64,000 nt of DNA from an uncultured Actinomycetes bacterium (GCA_900314645.1 OMWB01000017.1:26998-90997), one strand, 5' to 3'; shown: positions 43,784 through 53,573, numbered from the stretch's first letter. The notes: a model not told the origin generated them from the letters alone. Numbers and translations: made by a program.

Positions 43784-44695
43784 GTGAACGAAACAGCGTC
43801 CCGAATCGTTTGCCTGCCAGGCGAAGGCACAGTAAGCTTCCGCAGCTACCGAGACGAGGACTACGAGGCGGTCTGCGACTTTCTGATTGAATTGAATCGG
43901 AAGGACAGAACGCATATCAACTGGAACTGGGCGCGCTTTGAATGGATGATGGAGCATCCGGAGTTTGACAAGGGCGCTCGGTCCTCTATTGGGCTCTGGT
44001 GGTGGGAGAACAGGGTCGTTGGTGCGGCGATCTATGACATGTACTTCGGGGAGGCCCTCTGCGCGGCGCTGCCGTACTGCGAGGGACTGTATCCAGAGAT
44101 TCTGGACTATGCATGCCGTGAGCTGAGAGACGATTCCGGGCTTGCCGTAGGGATCAACAGAGGGAGCACGTCAGAAATCCAGGCGGCCGAGCGGGCAGGA
44201 TTCGTGCAGATTGATCAGGAAGAGACCGTCATGGAGCTCGCCCTTGAGAGAATCTCTTCCTCAACGCTTCCCGAGGGGTTGCAGCTTCGGGAAATGGATC
44301 AGATTGAAGACCGCGAGGCCCTTGAGTGGCTGTTCTGGCAAGGCTTCGATCATGGTGAGGACCGGGAAGCGTTTGAACAATCGCTTGACCATGCTCCACA
44401 CGTTCGGAGACATTTCAACAAGGCCCTGAGCCTTTCGGCCGTGAATCCTTCGGGGGAGCTGGTATCTCACTGCTCTCTCTGGTTTCATCAGGACACGGAC
44501 TATGCCTATGTGGAGCCGGTCTGCACGATTCCGGGTTACCGCGGCCGAGGAATTGCCTCTGCGCTTCTTATCGAAGGACTTTCTCGTGCGAAAGCTCTCG
44601 GAGCAAAGGAGGCTTGGGTTATTTCTGACCTTCCGTTTTACGAAAGGCTCGGCTTTGAGAAGGTCCAACAATACTTCTTCTACCGGAAGGTATAA
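43784..44695 (+). CDS. GNAT-family acetyltransferase (tandem domain)
   Basis: This 303-residue protein has two GNAT-like halves. The C-terminal half carries the acetyl-CoA-binding signature VCTIPGYRGRGIASALLIEG (about 247-266) and ends with the typical FYERLGFEKV. The N-terminal half (about 15-150) keeps the fold but lacks a clear Q/RxxGxG/A. The GTG at 43784 has AAAGGA seven bases upstream. Base composition is visibly lower in G+C than in the neighbours (many AAG/GAA/ATT codons), suggesting lateral transfer. The acceptor is unknown. Confidence 0.85.
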   Translation: MNETASRIVCLPGEGTVSFRSYRDEDYEAVCDFLIELNRKDRTHINWNWARFEWMMEHPEFDKGARSSIGLWWWENRVVGAAIYDMYFGEALCAALPYCEGLYPEILDYACRELRDDSGLAVGINRGSTSEIQAAERAGFVQIDQEETVMELALERISSSTLPEGLQLREMDQIEDREALEWLFWQGFDHGEDREAFEQSLDHAPHVRRHFNKALSLSAVNPSGELVSHCSLWFHQDTDYAYVEPVCTIPGYRGRGIASALLIEGLSRAKALGAKEAWVISDLPFYERLGFEKVQQYFFYRKV

Positions 44696-44733
44696 GGCGC
44701 TTCGTGGACCTGGCCACGCCTGCGGCGATGGGG

Positions 44734-44824
44734 CGCGACAGGCGGCGGGGGCCTCCTTACCAGCGATTCCGCGAAGCGGGCACGAAGTGCTGAGCTGGTA
44801 AGGAGGCCCCCGCCGCCTGTCGCG
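44734..44824. repeat. Core-bearing long inverted repeat E (between GNAT and GH32 genes)
   Basis: The arms 44734-44764 and 44794-44824 match over 31 of 31 bases. The core (44765-44793, 29 nt) reads GATT, a CCGC-GAA-GCGG hairpin overlapping the GATT end, a GCAC-GAA-GTGC hairpin, then TGA on the plus strand. It lies 25 bases beyond the stop of the leftward GH32 gene, so read with that gene the core is TCA...AATC. Confidence 0.88.
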
Positions 44825-44849
44825 TTACAGAGGCCCCTGCAGGTACGGC

Positions 44850-46403
44850 TTACGCGATGTTCTGGAACGTCCAGCCGTGCTGGTTCCAAGCGTGGTGGTC
44901 ACCCTTGAGGGTGGAGGTCACGGCCAGCTTGGTGATGTCGAGCGGGAACCAACGGGTGGTCATGGCAGCCTCGCCACCATTGATGAAGATCTCCACCACG
45001 GAGGTGTCGACCATGATGCGCAGGCTCTCGACCTTGCCAGCGGTCAGGTTGGAGAGCAGCAGGCGACGGACGGAGCGATAGCGGCCAGCGTGGCTGTGGA
45101 AGACCAGCTCGGCGTCGTGGTCGTTGATGACGAACTCGAGGTCGCCGTTGAGCATGACGTGGCCCTTGCCCTCGATGTTGTCGATAGTGATGTCGCCGAT
45201 GCCGTTGAGGCGGGCGCCGATCGCGCCGTCCATGCTGAACTTGTTGTAGGTGGAGGAGCCCATGTATCCGGTGGCGCCGTCAGCAGCCTCAGCGGACCAC
45301 TCGACCTCGTCCTCGCGCAGGGTGTCCATCTCCTCGACCGGCCACTGGCAGATGCGGCCAGCGTCGTTGAGGGTGAGCTCACGCGGCATGGTGAGGGTGT
45401 GGCCCCACTCGGGCGTGGTCGGGACGTCATACTCGAACTCCATGTCGGCGACGCCGGCCCATGCGATCAGGATCTTGCGGCCCTTCTCGTCCTCGAAGAC
45501 CTGGCAGGCGTAGAAGTCGAAGCCAAAGTCAAGCTCGACGAAGGTGTCGCGGTCGATGCAGGCGTAGGGCTTCTCGGCGTCCTGCTTGCCCGGATCCTGG
45601 CTGAGGAGGTCGATGACCTTGCCGTCGATGGGGAAGTAGCCAGAGTTGTGGATGGTCTGGAAACGATACTCCGTCTTGGGCACGCCCTGCGGGCACACGA
45701 ACAGGAATTCCTTGTCGCCGAACTTCGCGACGCTCGGGCACTCCCACATGTAGCCGAACGGGTTCTCGTCGTCCTTGTTGGTGGCGGAGCCAGCCATCTC
45801 CCACTTGATGCCGTCCTCGGAGCTGTACAGCAGCGCGCAGCCGTGGCTCTCCATGGTGCGGCAGCCAAGAAGCATCCAGAACTTGCCATCCTGCTTCCAG
45901 ACCTTGGGGTCACGCACGTGGTTGGAGGCGTAGGCGGGATACTGGTCGTTGCACAGGACTGGGCGCTTCTCACCGAGGGTGATGTGACACTTGTCGCCGT
46001 CGTCGGTTGCGACGACCAGGGTCTCGTTGGCCTTGCGGCCCTTGAAGTCGTAGTCGAAGCCGGCGGCACGTCCGCCAGGCTCAAGCTCGTTGCCGGTGTA
46101 GTAGAGCCAGAGCTCGTCGCCGACGACGATGCCGGAGCCAGAGTACGAGCCGTTCTTGTCGGTCTGGACGGACGGCATGATGGCGCCGCCATGCCAGTAC
46201 CAGGTGGTCAAGTCAGGGCTGGACCAATGTCCCCAGCCATGGCCCATGTCCTTGGGCCAGCGAGGCTCGTACTGGTGGAAGATATGATAGACACCCTTGA
46301 AGTGCGAGAGGCCATTGGGGTCGGTCAGGTTTCCATCGGGCATCTGAACGTGATACTTAAGACGCCAGTTGTGGCTCGGGTCGAGCTTGTAGAGCATGGT
46401 CAT
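44850..46403 (-). CDS. Second GH32 beta-fructosidase, divergent
   Basis: This 517-residue cytosolic GH32 enzyme is only distantly similar to the one at 37499-38935. The nucleophile motif is altered to GNLTDPNGLSHF (about 24-35; most enzymes have WMNDPNG), with the catalytic Asp kept. HVRDPKVW (about 164-171) and MWECPSVAKF (about 223-232) supply the RDP and EC motifs. A C-terminal beta-sandwich contains VDTSVVEIFINGGEAAMTT. GAGAGGACCCGGCCC precedes the ATG at 46403; the longer frame to 46556 is rejected. A LacI-type operator lies just upstream. Substrate could be sucrose, a fructan or their phosphates. Confidence 0.88.
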   Translation of the reverse strand: MTMLYKLDPSHNWRLKYHVQMPDGNLTDPNGLSHFKGVYHIFHQYEPRWPKDMGHGWGHWSSPDLTTWYWHGGAIMPSVQTDKNGSYSGSGIVVGDELWLYYTGNELEPGGRAAGFDYDFKGRKANETLVVATDDGDKCHITLGEKRPVLCNDQYPAYASNHVRDPKVWKQDGKFWMLLGCRTMESHGCALLYSSEDGIKWEMAGSATNKDDENPFGYMWECPSVAKFGDKEFLFVCPQGVPKTEYRFQTIHNSGYFPIDGKVIDLLSQDPGKQDAEKPYACIDRDTFVELDFGFDFYACQVFEDEKGRKILIAWAGVADMEFEYDVPTTPEWGHTLTMPRELTLNDAGRICQWPVEEMDTLREDEVEWSAEAADGATGYMGSSTYNKFSMDGAIGARLNGIGDITIDNIEGKGHVMLNGDLEFVINDHDAELVFHSHAGRYRSVRRLLLSNLTAGKVESLRIMVDTSVVEIFINGGEAAMTTRWFPLDITKLAVTSTLKGDHHAWNQHGWTFQNIA

Positions 46404-46455
46404 GGGCCGGGTCCTCTCTCCTGTGCTTACGCGAATCAAGACATACGTCCTCCTG

Positions 46456-46469
46456 TGAGAACGATTCCA
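46456..46469. promoter_or_regulatory. Candidate LacI-family operator upstream of the GH32 gene
   Basis: TGAGAACGATTCCA is a near-palindrome fitting the LacI/ScrR-type form TGnnAACGnTTnCA, centred on CG. It lies 53 bases upstream of the GH32 start. Catabolite or sucrose-specific control by a LacI-family repressor is inferred. No such repressor gene is in the window. Confidence 0.5.
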
Positions 46470-46665
46470 CGTTAGGGCGTTATGTAAACGAAGGAGACGT
46501 GATGAGCGGCGAGTTCGGCAGCTGGTTGGAAAAATCCGCTGACGGGCCGCACACACGGGAGGGGAAAAGAGGCCTCGCGGTAGCTCCTAGCAGGGACATT
46601 GTTGGCATGAAGGCTGTGAGGAAGGGTGCGATGAAGAGCCCACTGCCGTGAGGTGACGTAACGGA

Positions 46666-46699
46666 ACCGGCCCCGACACCGTGAGGTGTCGGGGCCGGT
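46666..46699 (-). terminator. Terminator after the ferredoxin gene
   Basis: ACCGGCCCCGACACC pairs perfectly with GGTGTCGGGGCCGGT around GTGA (15-bp stem). It lies 37 bases beyond the stop of the leftward ferredoxin gene. Leftward the minus strand begins TTCCGTTACG, so the U-tract is weak. Confidence 0.78.
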
Positions 46700-46735
46700 C
46701 TTGCGAGTCACAAGTGACTCAGGCGAGTGCTGGGA

Positions 46736-46918
46736 CTAGTCCTCGGCGATCTCGGTGATGGCGCCAGTCGGGCAAGCGTCGAGGCAGGCCTCGCAGCCGA
46801 TGCAAGCGTCGCCGTTAACGACGGTGGCAGCGTCCTCAACCTCGATAACGCCCATCGGGCAAGCGTCTGCGCAAGCGCCGCAGCCTACACACTCATCAAC
46901 TTCAATTACGGGATGCAT
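46736..46918 (-). CDS. Ferredoxin, 2[4Fe-4S]
   Basis: This 60-residue electron carrier has two cluster motifs: CVGCGACADACPMG (about 10-23) and CIGCEACLDACPTG (about 40-53), each CxxCxxCxxxCP. Such ferredoxins accept electrons from pyruvate:ferredoxin oxidoreductase in anaerobes. AAAGGAGAGTACT precedes the ATG at 46918; the longer frame is rejected. It is a single-gene unit. Confidence 0.95.
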   Translation of the reverse strand: MHPVIEVDECVGCGACADACPMGVIEVEDAATVVNGDACIGCEACLDACPTGAITEIAED

Positions 46919-46961
46919 AGTACTCTCCTTTGCGTTGTCCCCCAACAACAGATGGTATTTG

Positions 46962-46991
46962 CACAATAGCAAGAGGACGTGGTCTGGTGCA
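46962..46991 (-). promoter_or_regulatory. Candidate promoter of the ferredoxin gene
   Basis: On the minus strand TTGCAC and TATTGT are separated by 18 bases, 44 bases upstream of the start codon. The match is moderate. Confidence 0.35.
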
Positions 46992-47053
46992 ATCAATTTG
47001 TGCGGAAAATCATATTGATAGTGCGAGTGGTAGCGACATTTCCGTCACTATGC

Positions 47054-47323
47054 TTAGTCGGGCATGACCGTCTCCTTTGCCTCGACGAACCAGCGCGGAC
47101 CCTCGTACCAGAGGTAGGTTGCCTGGCCACCGACCCGCACGGTATAGCGTATTCCCGTTCCGCCCGTCTTGAGCGAATGTGCCTGCCTGCGATCGAGCAC
47201 GCGGTCTATGCCGTAGCGCCTCCCGTCCTCCCATACGATGGTGAGTGGGGTGACCTCGCCTGTCTCGTCGGTCTGCGAAACGACCGTGACATAGCGCTTG
47301 GTCCTTCCCACGATGCCTTTCAT
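47054..47323 (-). CDS. Small hypothetical protein downstream of dinB
   Basis: This 89-residue protein is rich in Arg, Gly and aromatic residues (TIVWEDGRRYGIDRVLDRRQ, TYLWYEGPRWFVE) and probably forms a small beta barrel. GAGGAGGA lies immediately before the ATG. It follows dinB by 38 bases on the same strand. Small proteins of this kind next to dinB are common in low-GC Gram-positives, so it is probably co-expressed in the damage response. Function unknown. Confidence 0.7.
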   Translation of the reverse strand: MKGIVGRTKRYVTVVSQTDETGEVTPLTIVWEDGRRYGIDRVLDRRQAHSLKTGGTGIRYTVRVGGQATYLWYEGPRWFVEAKETVMPD

Positions 47324-47361
47324 TCCTCCTCACCTGCCAATCGTCGCTCATCAGGATTGCC

Positions 47362-48639
47362 TTACGCAAAGAAGCTGATGGGGTGGACCACGTTGTCGCG
47401 CTCAGGATCAAGCGCGGACAGGCGCGCGTCCGTCAGTTCGGACAGCCGCTTGACGCATCCGTTTCCAAAGCGGTGGCGCAAGTCATCTACCGTGCGGTCA
47501 AGCTGCAGCAGCTCCTGCCGTCGCGTCTGCTCGCCCATGAGGTCAAGCTGCACGGGCCCTCGCGCCGGAACGAGGTTTGAGGCGCGCACGCCAATGGAGC
47601 GCAACTTGTCTCCGTGGGCGAAGTCCCAGTCGCCAACGAGCAGGTCAGACGCCGCATGACAGACCTCTCTCGTCAGCTGGGTGGCGCGCGGCAGCGTGGT
47701 CTGGCGCGATCTTGAGGCAAGCGTCTTGAAGTCTCGCCCGGAGGCACCGATGGTCCGGGCAGCGAGGCCGTGGGCGCGCAGGCGCTGCGCGACGCTCTCT
47801 CCCATGAGCCAGACCACCTGTCGTGCCGTGCGCTCGTCCTCGACGTCAAAGGGGACGGTGATTCCGTTTCCCACCGACTTGATGACGCGCTCGCTCTCCC
47901 ATTCCAGCGCCGTGAGCGAGCGGACGGGGGAGTAGTCCCTTCCCTGCGCGAACTCCTGAACCACCAGCCCCATCTTTCCGAGGGTCTTTTTGAGGGCATA
48001 GCTGTCTGCGCAGGCAAGGTCTCCGATGGTGTGGATGCCTAGACGCGCAAGCTTGCGGGTGGTTGCGGGGCCAACGTACAGCAGGTCTTTGACGGGGGCG
48101 GGCCAGACCACCGCGCAGGCGTTCTCTGGGGTGATCTCCATGAGCCCGTTGGGCTTGTCGTGGTCGGAGCCAAACTTGGCAAAGATCTTGTTCCAGCTGA
48201 CCCCCACCGATATGGTCACCCCCAGCTCCGAACGCATGCGCTCGGAGATCTCTCGTGCCACCAGCAGGGCATCGCCTCCGTGGAGGTGCAGGCTGTGGGT
48301 GAGGTCGAGCCAGCACTCGTCGAGCCCGAACGACTCGACGAGATCGGTGTACTGGCTGTAGACCTGCCGCGCGAGCTCGCTATAGCGCATGTAGAGCACG
48401 TAGCGTGGGGGTACGATGATGGCTTCAGGACATGCCTTCCGCGCTTCCCAGAGCGCCTGCGCAGTCTTGACGCCGCGCCGCTTGGCCTCATACGAGGCGG
48501 TGAGCACGATGCCATGACGTGTCTCCTCATTTCCACCAACTATGACGGGCTTGCCCCGGAGCTCTGGCCGCTCGGCCTGCTCGACGCTTGCGTAGAAGCT
48601 ATTCATGTCACAGTGAAAGATGATGCGTCGCTCGAACAT
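47362..48639 (-). CDS. dinB: Y-family DNA polymerase (DNA polymerase IV-like)
   Basis: The 425-residue translesion polymerase has the catalytic HCDMNSFYASVEQAERP motif (about 8-24), GIVLTASYEAKRRGV (about 43-57) and SFGLDECWLDLT (about 103-114; most family members read SIDExxLD). The thumb HhH repeats (YVGPATTRKLARLGIHTIGD) and little-finger domain follow. The motif SFGLDECW places it nearer the Firmicute DinB/UmuC-like branch than E. coli DinB. AAAGGAGGATCC precedes the ATG at 48639. No beta-clamp motif was assigned. Confidence 0.92.
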   Translation of the reverse strand: MFERRIIFHCDMNSFYASVEQAERPELRGKPVIVGGNEETRHGIVLTASYEAKRRGVKTAQALWEARKACPEAIIVPPRYVLYMRYSELARQVYSQYTDLVESFGLDECWLDLTHSLHLHGGDALLVAREISERMRSELGVTISVGVSWNKIFAKFGSDHDKPNGLMEITPENACAVVWPAPVKDLLYVGPATTRKLARLGIHTIGDLACADSYALKKTLGKMGLVVQEFAQGRDYSPVRSLTALEWESERVIKSVGNGITVPFDVEDERTARQVVWLMGESVAQRLRAHGLAARTIGASGRDFKTLASRSRQTTLPRATQLTREVCHAASDLLVGDWDFAHGDKLRSIGVRASNLVPARGPVQLDLMGEQTRRQELLQLDRTVDDLRHRFGNGCVKRLSELTDARLSALDPERDNVVHPISFFA

Positions 48640-48797
48640 GGATCCTCCTTTATCCGAACCCATGTTCGCAGTATGGTGTCTACACCGGACAGAAACCCTC
48701 GGTGCAAACGGCTATCGCGCCGCTCGCGGATGCATGAGCAAGACGGCGGGAGCCTATTCCTAGTACTATTACGGTGATTGTTCTTGGAGACAGGAAA

Positions 48798-51625
48798 GTG
48801 GCACCTGCTATGACCGCGTTCACCATCTTTCAGCTTGCGATTGCCACGGCGCTTCCGCCGCTGGCGAGTATCGCCCTCATGCTGCTTGATCTCAAGTTCT
48901 GCTTCAGCAAGCGCAACTATTGGCTCTGGCAGACAAGTGTTGGCGTCCTTTTTGGTCTCATTGCCATCTTCGGCACGGAGTTCGGTATCCTCACCGTTGA
49001 CGCCACCATGAACGTGCGTGATGCGGCGCCGCTTGTCGCGGGGCTCATCTTTGGCCCTCAAGCGGGCATCATCGCAGGCGTCATCGGCGGTGTTGAGCGC
49101 TGGTTTGCCGCGCTGTGGGGCCGCGGTATGTTCACGCGTCTGGCGTGCAGCATTGCGACGATCCTCTCGGGCCTCTATGCGGCTGGCGTCAGGACGTTCA
49201 TCCTCGAAGACGAGCAGCCTCACGCCTTCGTCGCCATGCTGGTAGGCTTTGTCGACGAGGTTCTCCACCTGCTGCTCGTTCTCTTCACCAACCTTAACTC
49301 GGCGCAGCTCGCCTTCATGATTGTCAAGGCGTGCTCTATCCCCATGGTGCTGTGCGTGGGCCTCTCGACGGGTGCCGCGGCGTTCCTTGTCTCCTGTATG
49401 CGCGAAGACAGGTTGCACCGCACGCGCGACCAGGTCCAGGTGACCGAGAGCGTGCAGAACGGCATGCTGGTAGCGGTTGTTATCGCTTTTGCGCTTACGA
49501 GCGGCTTTACCGCGCTGCTCCACAATCGCATGTCCGAGGCGACCACCATGTCGCTTCTGTCCAACACGATCAACGACGTGAAGCTCGACATCGCGGACGC
49601 GACGCACGACCGCCTGGAACGGACTGTGGGCATCGTGCGACGGCAGGTGGGGAGTGTGGAGGCTGCCAGTGACGAGGAGCTCGCAAGGCTCAAGGAAGTC
49701 ATCGGACTGGAGGAGATCTCCCTTGCCAACTCCGAAGGCGTCATCGTGAAGAGCACGAGCCCCGGTGCGGTTGGCATGGGCACGAAGGACGACGAGGCTA
49801 TTGCCAACATGGTCAATACGCTCAACAGCACGTGGTCACAGGCCGTCGTGACCACGTGCAAGACGCACAATTCTGAGGGCGTCCTGTGCCAATACGTGGC
49901 GCGGAATCTCGACGGGGGCACGGTCATCGTCGCCTACGACGTGAGCACGCTTCGCGAACTGATGCACGACGACGTGAAGCGCTCTGCCGTAAACCGCCAC
50001 ATAGGTGAGAGCGGCTTTGTCGTCATGGCCGATGACGAGGACGAGCTTCTCTACCACCTTGGCGACAACACCGTGATGGAGGACGCATACTCCAAGGCGC
50101 AGGGGCAGCTTGTTGATACCGTCGCGGCATCCGAGCCTGGGACGCTTCTGCAGGTCGAGTTTATGGGCGATACCTGCTACGTGATGGGTGGAGAGGCGGC
50201 TGGGTATCGCATCGTCGCGGTGTATCCGCAAGAGGAAGCAAACCAGGCGCGTGATACCTCGGTGCTCATCGGCTCGTTTGCCGCAATCATCATCTTCGCG
50301 ATGCTCTTCACGGCCATCTACGTGCTTATCAAGGCGGACGTGGTGGACGGGGTGCGCCGCGTGAACGCGCGCCTGCTACAGATCACTGACGGTAACCTGG
50401 ACGTCGTGGTGGACGAGCGCACGAGTCTCGAGTTTGCCCAGCTCTCTGACGGCATCAACCAGACCGTCGATGCGCTCAAGCAACATATCGCTGAGGCGGC
50501 CGCACGCATTGACCAAGACCTCGAGTATGCGCGCAGCATTCAGGCGAGTGCCCTGCCGTCGGTCTTCCCGCCGTTCCCGCAATACAACCAGTTCGAGATC
50601 TGAACCGCCTTGCCTTCTTGGTGGCAGACGTGAGCGGCAAGTCAATCCCTGGTGCCATGTTCATGATGCGTGCCAAGACCATCATCCGCAGCTACGCCGA
50701 CCAGGGTTACCCCGTCAACGACATCTTCTGGCTGGCAAACGACGCCCTGTGCGAGGGCAACGAGTCAAACATGTTCGTCACCTCGTGGATGGGCGTGATC
50801 GACCTGCAGACGGGGCATGTGTGCGCGGCCAACGCAGGTCACAACCTGCCTCTGCTGTGTCGGTCCCGCGGTGGGTCGTTTGAGTATCTCAACTTGGGAC
50901 GCAACCTCATCTTGGGGTGCATGGAAGGCGTGCCGTATCGCCTGCTCGAGTTTGACATGCTCCCGGGTGACGTGCTCTTCCTCTACACTGACGGCGTGGT
51001 CGAGGCCAACAACATAAACGACGAGCTCTTTGGGGACGACCGACTTCAGCGTACGCTGAACGAGCTGGGCCCGCAGGTGCCCATGCAATCGATGTGCGAG
51101 GTCGTTCTTGCGGCAGTTGATACCTTTGCGGGGGAGCAACATCAGTATGACGACATCACGATGCTCGCTCTGAAGTATTATGGCAGTGGCGTTGACGACG
51201 ATGCGGAGCGTGGAAGCGTGCTTGAAGTCGAGGCAAGGACAAAGAACATAGACGCGATCACCGCGTTTGTGGAAGAGCACCTCGAGGCGCTCAGTTGCCC
51301 GCTGAAGACACAGATCCAGATCGACGTGGCGCTCGACGAGGTGTTTGCCAACATCTGCAACTACGCCTATCCCGACCGAACCGACAAGCCCGCATGGGTA
51401 CGCTTCGAGGTCCTGGATGAGGGCCGCAAGGTTCGTATCACCTTTGAGGACGAGGGCATTCCGTTCAATCCGCTGCTCATACCCGCTCCCGATACCACGC
51501 TAAGCCTTGAGGAGCGCGGCATCGGCGGCTATGGCATCTTCATTGTGCGACGCACCATGGACGAGGTCACCTACAAGCGCCATGAGAACCGCAACGTGCT
51601 CTCGTTTGTCAAGGTGCTGGCGTAA
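48798..51625 (+). pseudogene. Broken SpoIIE/RsbU-type phosphatase with LytS-like sensor and fused ATPase domain
   Basis: Two frames make one gene. The first (48798-50603) encodes a LytS-like 5TM sensor (5TMR-LYT; VRDAAPLVAGLIFGPQAG), a Cache-like extracytoplasmic domain, a final helix, HAMP and the start of the PP2C domain up to QYNQFEI and a TGA stop. One frame over, LNRLAFLVADVSGKSIPGAM resumes the PP2C domain, followed by a GHKL/RsbW-like anti-sigma kinase domain (to 51625). The family segment between, about 23 residues including EVGGDFYD with its metal-binding Asp, is missing. A short frame-changing deletion (about 70 bases) is inferred. GGAGACAGGAAA precedes the GTG at 48798. Confidence 0.8.
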
Positions 51626-51689
51626 TCTGGCGGCTGGCAGCTCTTGGCCGCCCTTTTCGGGACCGTTCATGTGCTCAAATGGTGGTGAC

Positions 51690-51717
51690 TTGACGGAAAA
51701 CGCCCAGTTGGTATTAT
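51690..51717 (+). promoter_or_regulatory. Promoter of the rimP-nusA-infB operon
   Basis: TTGACG and TATTAT are separated by 16 bases. This is the clearest sigma-70 promoter of the window and lies about 90 bases before rimP. Confidence 0.7.
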
Positions 51718-51740
51718 GAATAAGTCTTTATTTGTCGCTG

Positions 51741-51773
51741 AGGGAGTGGGGCAGAACGTTTGCCCCACTTCCT
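51741..51773 (+). other. Leader hairpin upstream of rimP
   Basis: AGGGAGTGGGGCA pairs with TGCCCCACTTCCT through a 13-bp stem with one wobble, loop GAACGTT, followed by TTTATG. It lies in the 5' leader between promoter and rimP. It resembles an intrinsic terminator and could attenuate the operon, possibly through NusA feedback. That is inference. Confidence 0.5.
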
Positions 51774-51806
51774 TTTATGTATGTCGAAGAGGTGAAAGGG
51801 GGTCCC

Positions 51807-52316
51807 ATGGCACAGACGCCGCTTGAGGCACAACTCATCGAGGCGCTCGAGGCGCGCGCGGCGAATCACGCCATCGACATCGTCGATGTCGAGGTGGTGG
51901 GTGCGACCAAGGCGCCCGTGGTGCGTGTCCGCATCGATCATGCCGACGAGTCCCTGCCTACGATCTCGCTTGACGAGGTTACGGCCCAAGGAGCCTGGAT
52001 TAACGAGGTGCTCGACGAGGTTGACCCGTTCCCTGGTTCCTACAGCTTGGAAGTGTCGTCCCCGGGCATCGATCGTCCGCTGCGCAAGCTGCATGACTTC
52101 GAGCGCTTCGCGGGCGAGACGGTGAGCCTCGTCACCACCGCCATGGAGGGTCGTCGCAAGTACACCGGAGAGCTCATGGGCGTACGCGATGGCCGCGTGA
52201 CGCTCACGTGCGACGACGGCGAGTTCTCGTTCGACCTTGCCGACATCAAGACCGCGAAGATCAAGCCGGACTACGAGAAACTGGCGCGTGCCGCCAAGTC
52301 CGCGCAGAAAGAGTAA
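51807..52316 (+). CDS. rimP: Ribosome maturation factor RimP
   Basis: This 169-residue protein assists 30S subunit assembly. The N-terminal domain contains DIVDVEVVGATKAPVVRVRI and SLEVSSPGIDRPL, the family signatures, and the C-terminal SH3-like domain FAGETVSLVTT...YTGELMGV. AAAGGGGGTCCC precedes the ATG at 51807; the longer frame from 51732 is rejected because it runs through the leader hairpin. It opens the rimP-nusA-infB operon with its conserved order. Confidence 0.93.
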   Translation: MAQTPLEAQLIEALEARAANHAIDIVDVEVVGATKAPVVRVRIDHADESLPTISLDEVTAQGAWINEVLDEVDPFPGSYSLEVSSPGIDRPLRKLHDFERFAGETVSLVTTAMEGRRKYTGELMGVRDGRVTLTCDDGEFSFDLADIKTAKIKPDYEKLARAAKSAQKE

Positions 52317-52328
52317 AGGGGGAATAAC

Positions 52329-53573
52329 ATGGCATCCGAGATGATGGAGGCCTTGATGGCTCTCTGCGAGGAGAAGCACATCGACCAGTTGTATCTCATC
52401 GACCGCCTCGAGCAGTCGCTGGCCAAGAGCTACGCCGAGGTCCTCAAGCTGCAGGACGGCGCCCGCGTGACCTTCGACCGCACGAGCGGCAAGTTCTACG
52501 TGTACAAGCTCGTGCCGCGTGAGGAGTCGTGGGACGACGAGACTGGCCTCTACACCGAGTTTGACGAGGTCGACGTCACGCCCAAGGACATGAGCCGCAT
52601 CGCCGCGCAACATGTGAAGTCCGAGATCGCCGCCATCGTGCGCAACTCCGCACGTCAGCAGATCTTCGAGGAGTTCTCGCAGCGCGTGGGCGACATCATC
52701 ACCGGCACGGTGCTGCAGACCACGCCCGACTTCACCATCGTGAAGATCCGCGAGGGCGTCGAGGCCGAGCTGCCGCACTTTGACCAGCGCCGCTATCCCG
52801 ACGAGCGCAACGAGCGTCCCGCGGGCGAGCGCTACATGCACAACCAGCGCATCCGCGCCATCATCATCGACGTGCGCGACCCCAACTCCAACCAGCCGCC
52901 CATCCGCGGTGAGCGTCAGCGTCCCTCCATCGTGGTCTCGCGTACGCACCCTGACCTGATTCGTCGCCTCTTCGAGCTTGAGGTTCCTGAGGTCTACGAC
53001 GGCGTCGTCGAGGTGCGCTCCATCGCCCGCGAGGCAGGCGTGCGCAGCAAGGTCGCCGTCTCCTCGCTCGATGACCATCTCGATCCGGTGGGCGCCTGCG
53101 TCGGCCCCAAGGGCAGCCGCGTCCGCACGGTGGTCTCCGAGCTCCGCGGCGAGCGCGTCGACGTGGTCCTGTGGAGCGATGACCCCGCCAAGTGCGTGGC
53201 CAGCGCCCTTTCGCCGGCCAAGGTCAGCCGCGTCATCGTGGATGCCGACAACAACTACGCCACCGTCATCGTCCCGGATGACCAGCTCTCGCTGGCCATT
53301 GGCAAGGAGGGCCAGAACGCTCGCCTCGCGGCACGTCTGACGGGCATGCACATCGACATCAAGAACGAGTCGCTTGCCGCTGACGTCATGCGCGGCATTC
53401 CTCTGGTTCAGGAAGCCGGCGAGGAGGTCGAGGAGGGCGGACACCGCTGCGAGTACGTCGGCCCCACCGGCATCCAGTGCCGCAACATGGCTCGTCCTGG
53501 CTCGCGCTTCTGCGGCATCCACGAGGAGTTCGCGTCCGCTCAGATCTCCGACGATCCCGATTCGCTCATCTAG
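52329..53573 (+). CDS. nusA: Transcription factor NusA with a C-terminal zinc-finger-like tail
   Basis: NusA binds RNA polymerase and controls pausing, termination and antitermination. The 414-residue protein has the NTD (about 1-125), an S1 domain (about 130-200) and two KH domains (about 205-345, with [13 protein letters not shown] and [15 protein letters not shown]). The tail is unusual: after VEEGG it reads [20 protein letters not shown] and then SRFCGIH, a Cys/His pattern like a small zinc finger. This lies where the separate ylxR (rnpM) gene normally follows, and no ylxR is present. AAAGGGGGAATAAC precedes the ATG. Confidence 0.95.
   Translation: MASEMMEALMALCEEKHIDQLYLIDRLEQSLAKSYAEVLKLQDGARVTFDRTSGKFYVYKLVPREESWDDETGLYTEFDEVDVTPKDMSRIAAQHVKSEIAAIVRNSARQQIFEEFSQRVGDIITGTVLQTTPDFTIVKIREGVEAELPHFDQRRYPDERNERPAGERYMHNQRIRAIIIDVRDPNSNQPPIRGERQRPSIVVSRTHPDLIRRLFELEVPEVYDGVVEVRSIAREAGVRSKVAVSSLDDHLDPVGACVGPKGSRVRTVVSELRGERVDVVLWSDDPAKCVASALSPAKVSRVIVDADNNYATVIVPDDQLSLAIGKEGQNARLAARLTGMHIDIKNESLAADVMRGIPLVQEAGEEVEEGGHRCEYVGPTGIQCRNMARPGSRFCGIHEEFASAQISDDPDSLI

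Larger units (their letters stand above)
46404..46735. other. 332-bp gap between the second GH32 gene and the ferredoxin gene
   Basis: No gene is supported here. The gap holds the promoter region of the GH32 gene with a LacI-type operator (46456-46469) and the ferredoxin terminator (46666-46699). Between 46500 and 46660 nothing recognisable was seen. Confidence 0.6.
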
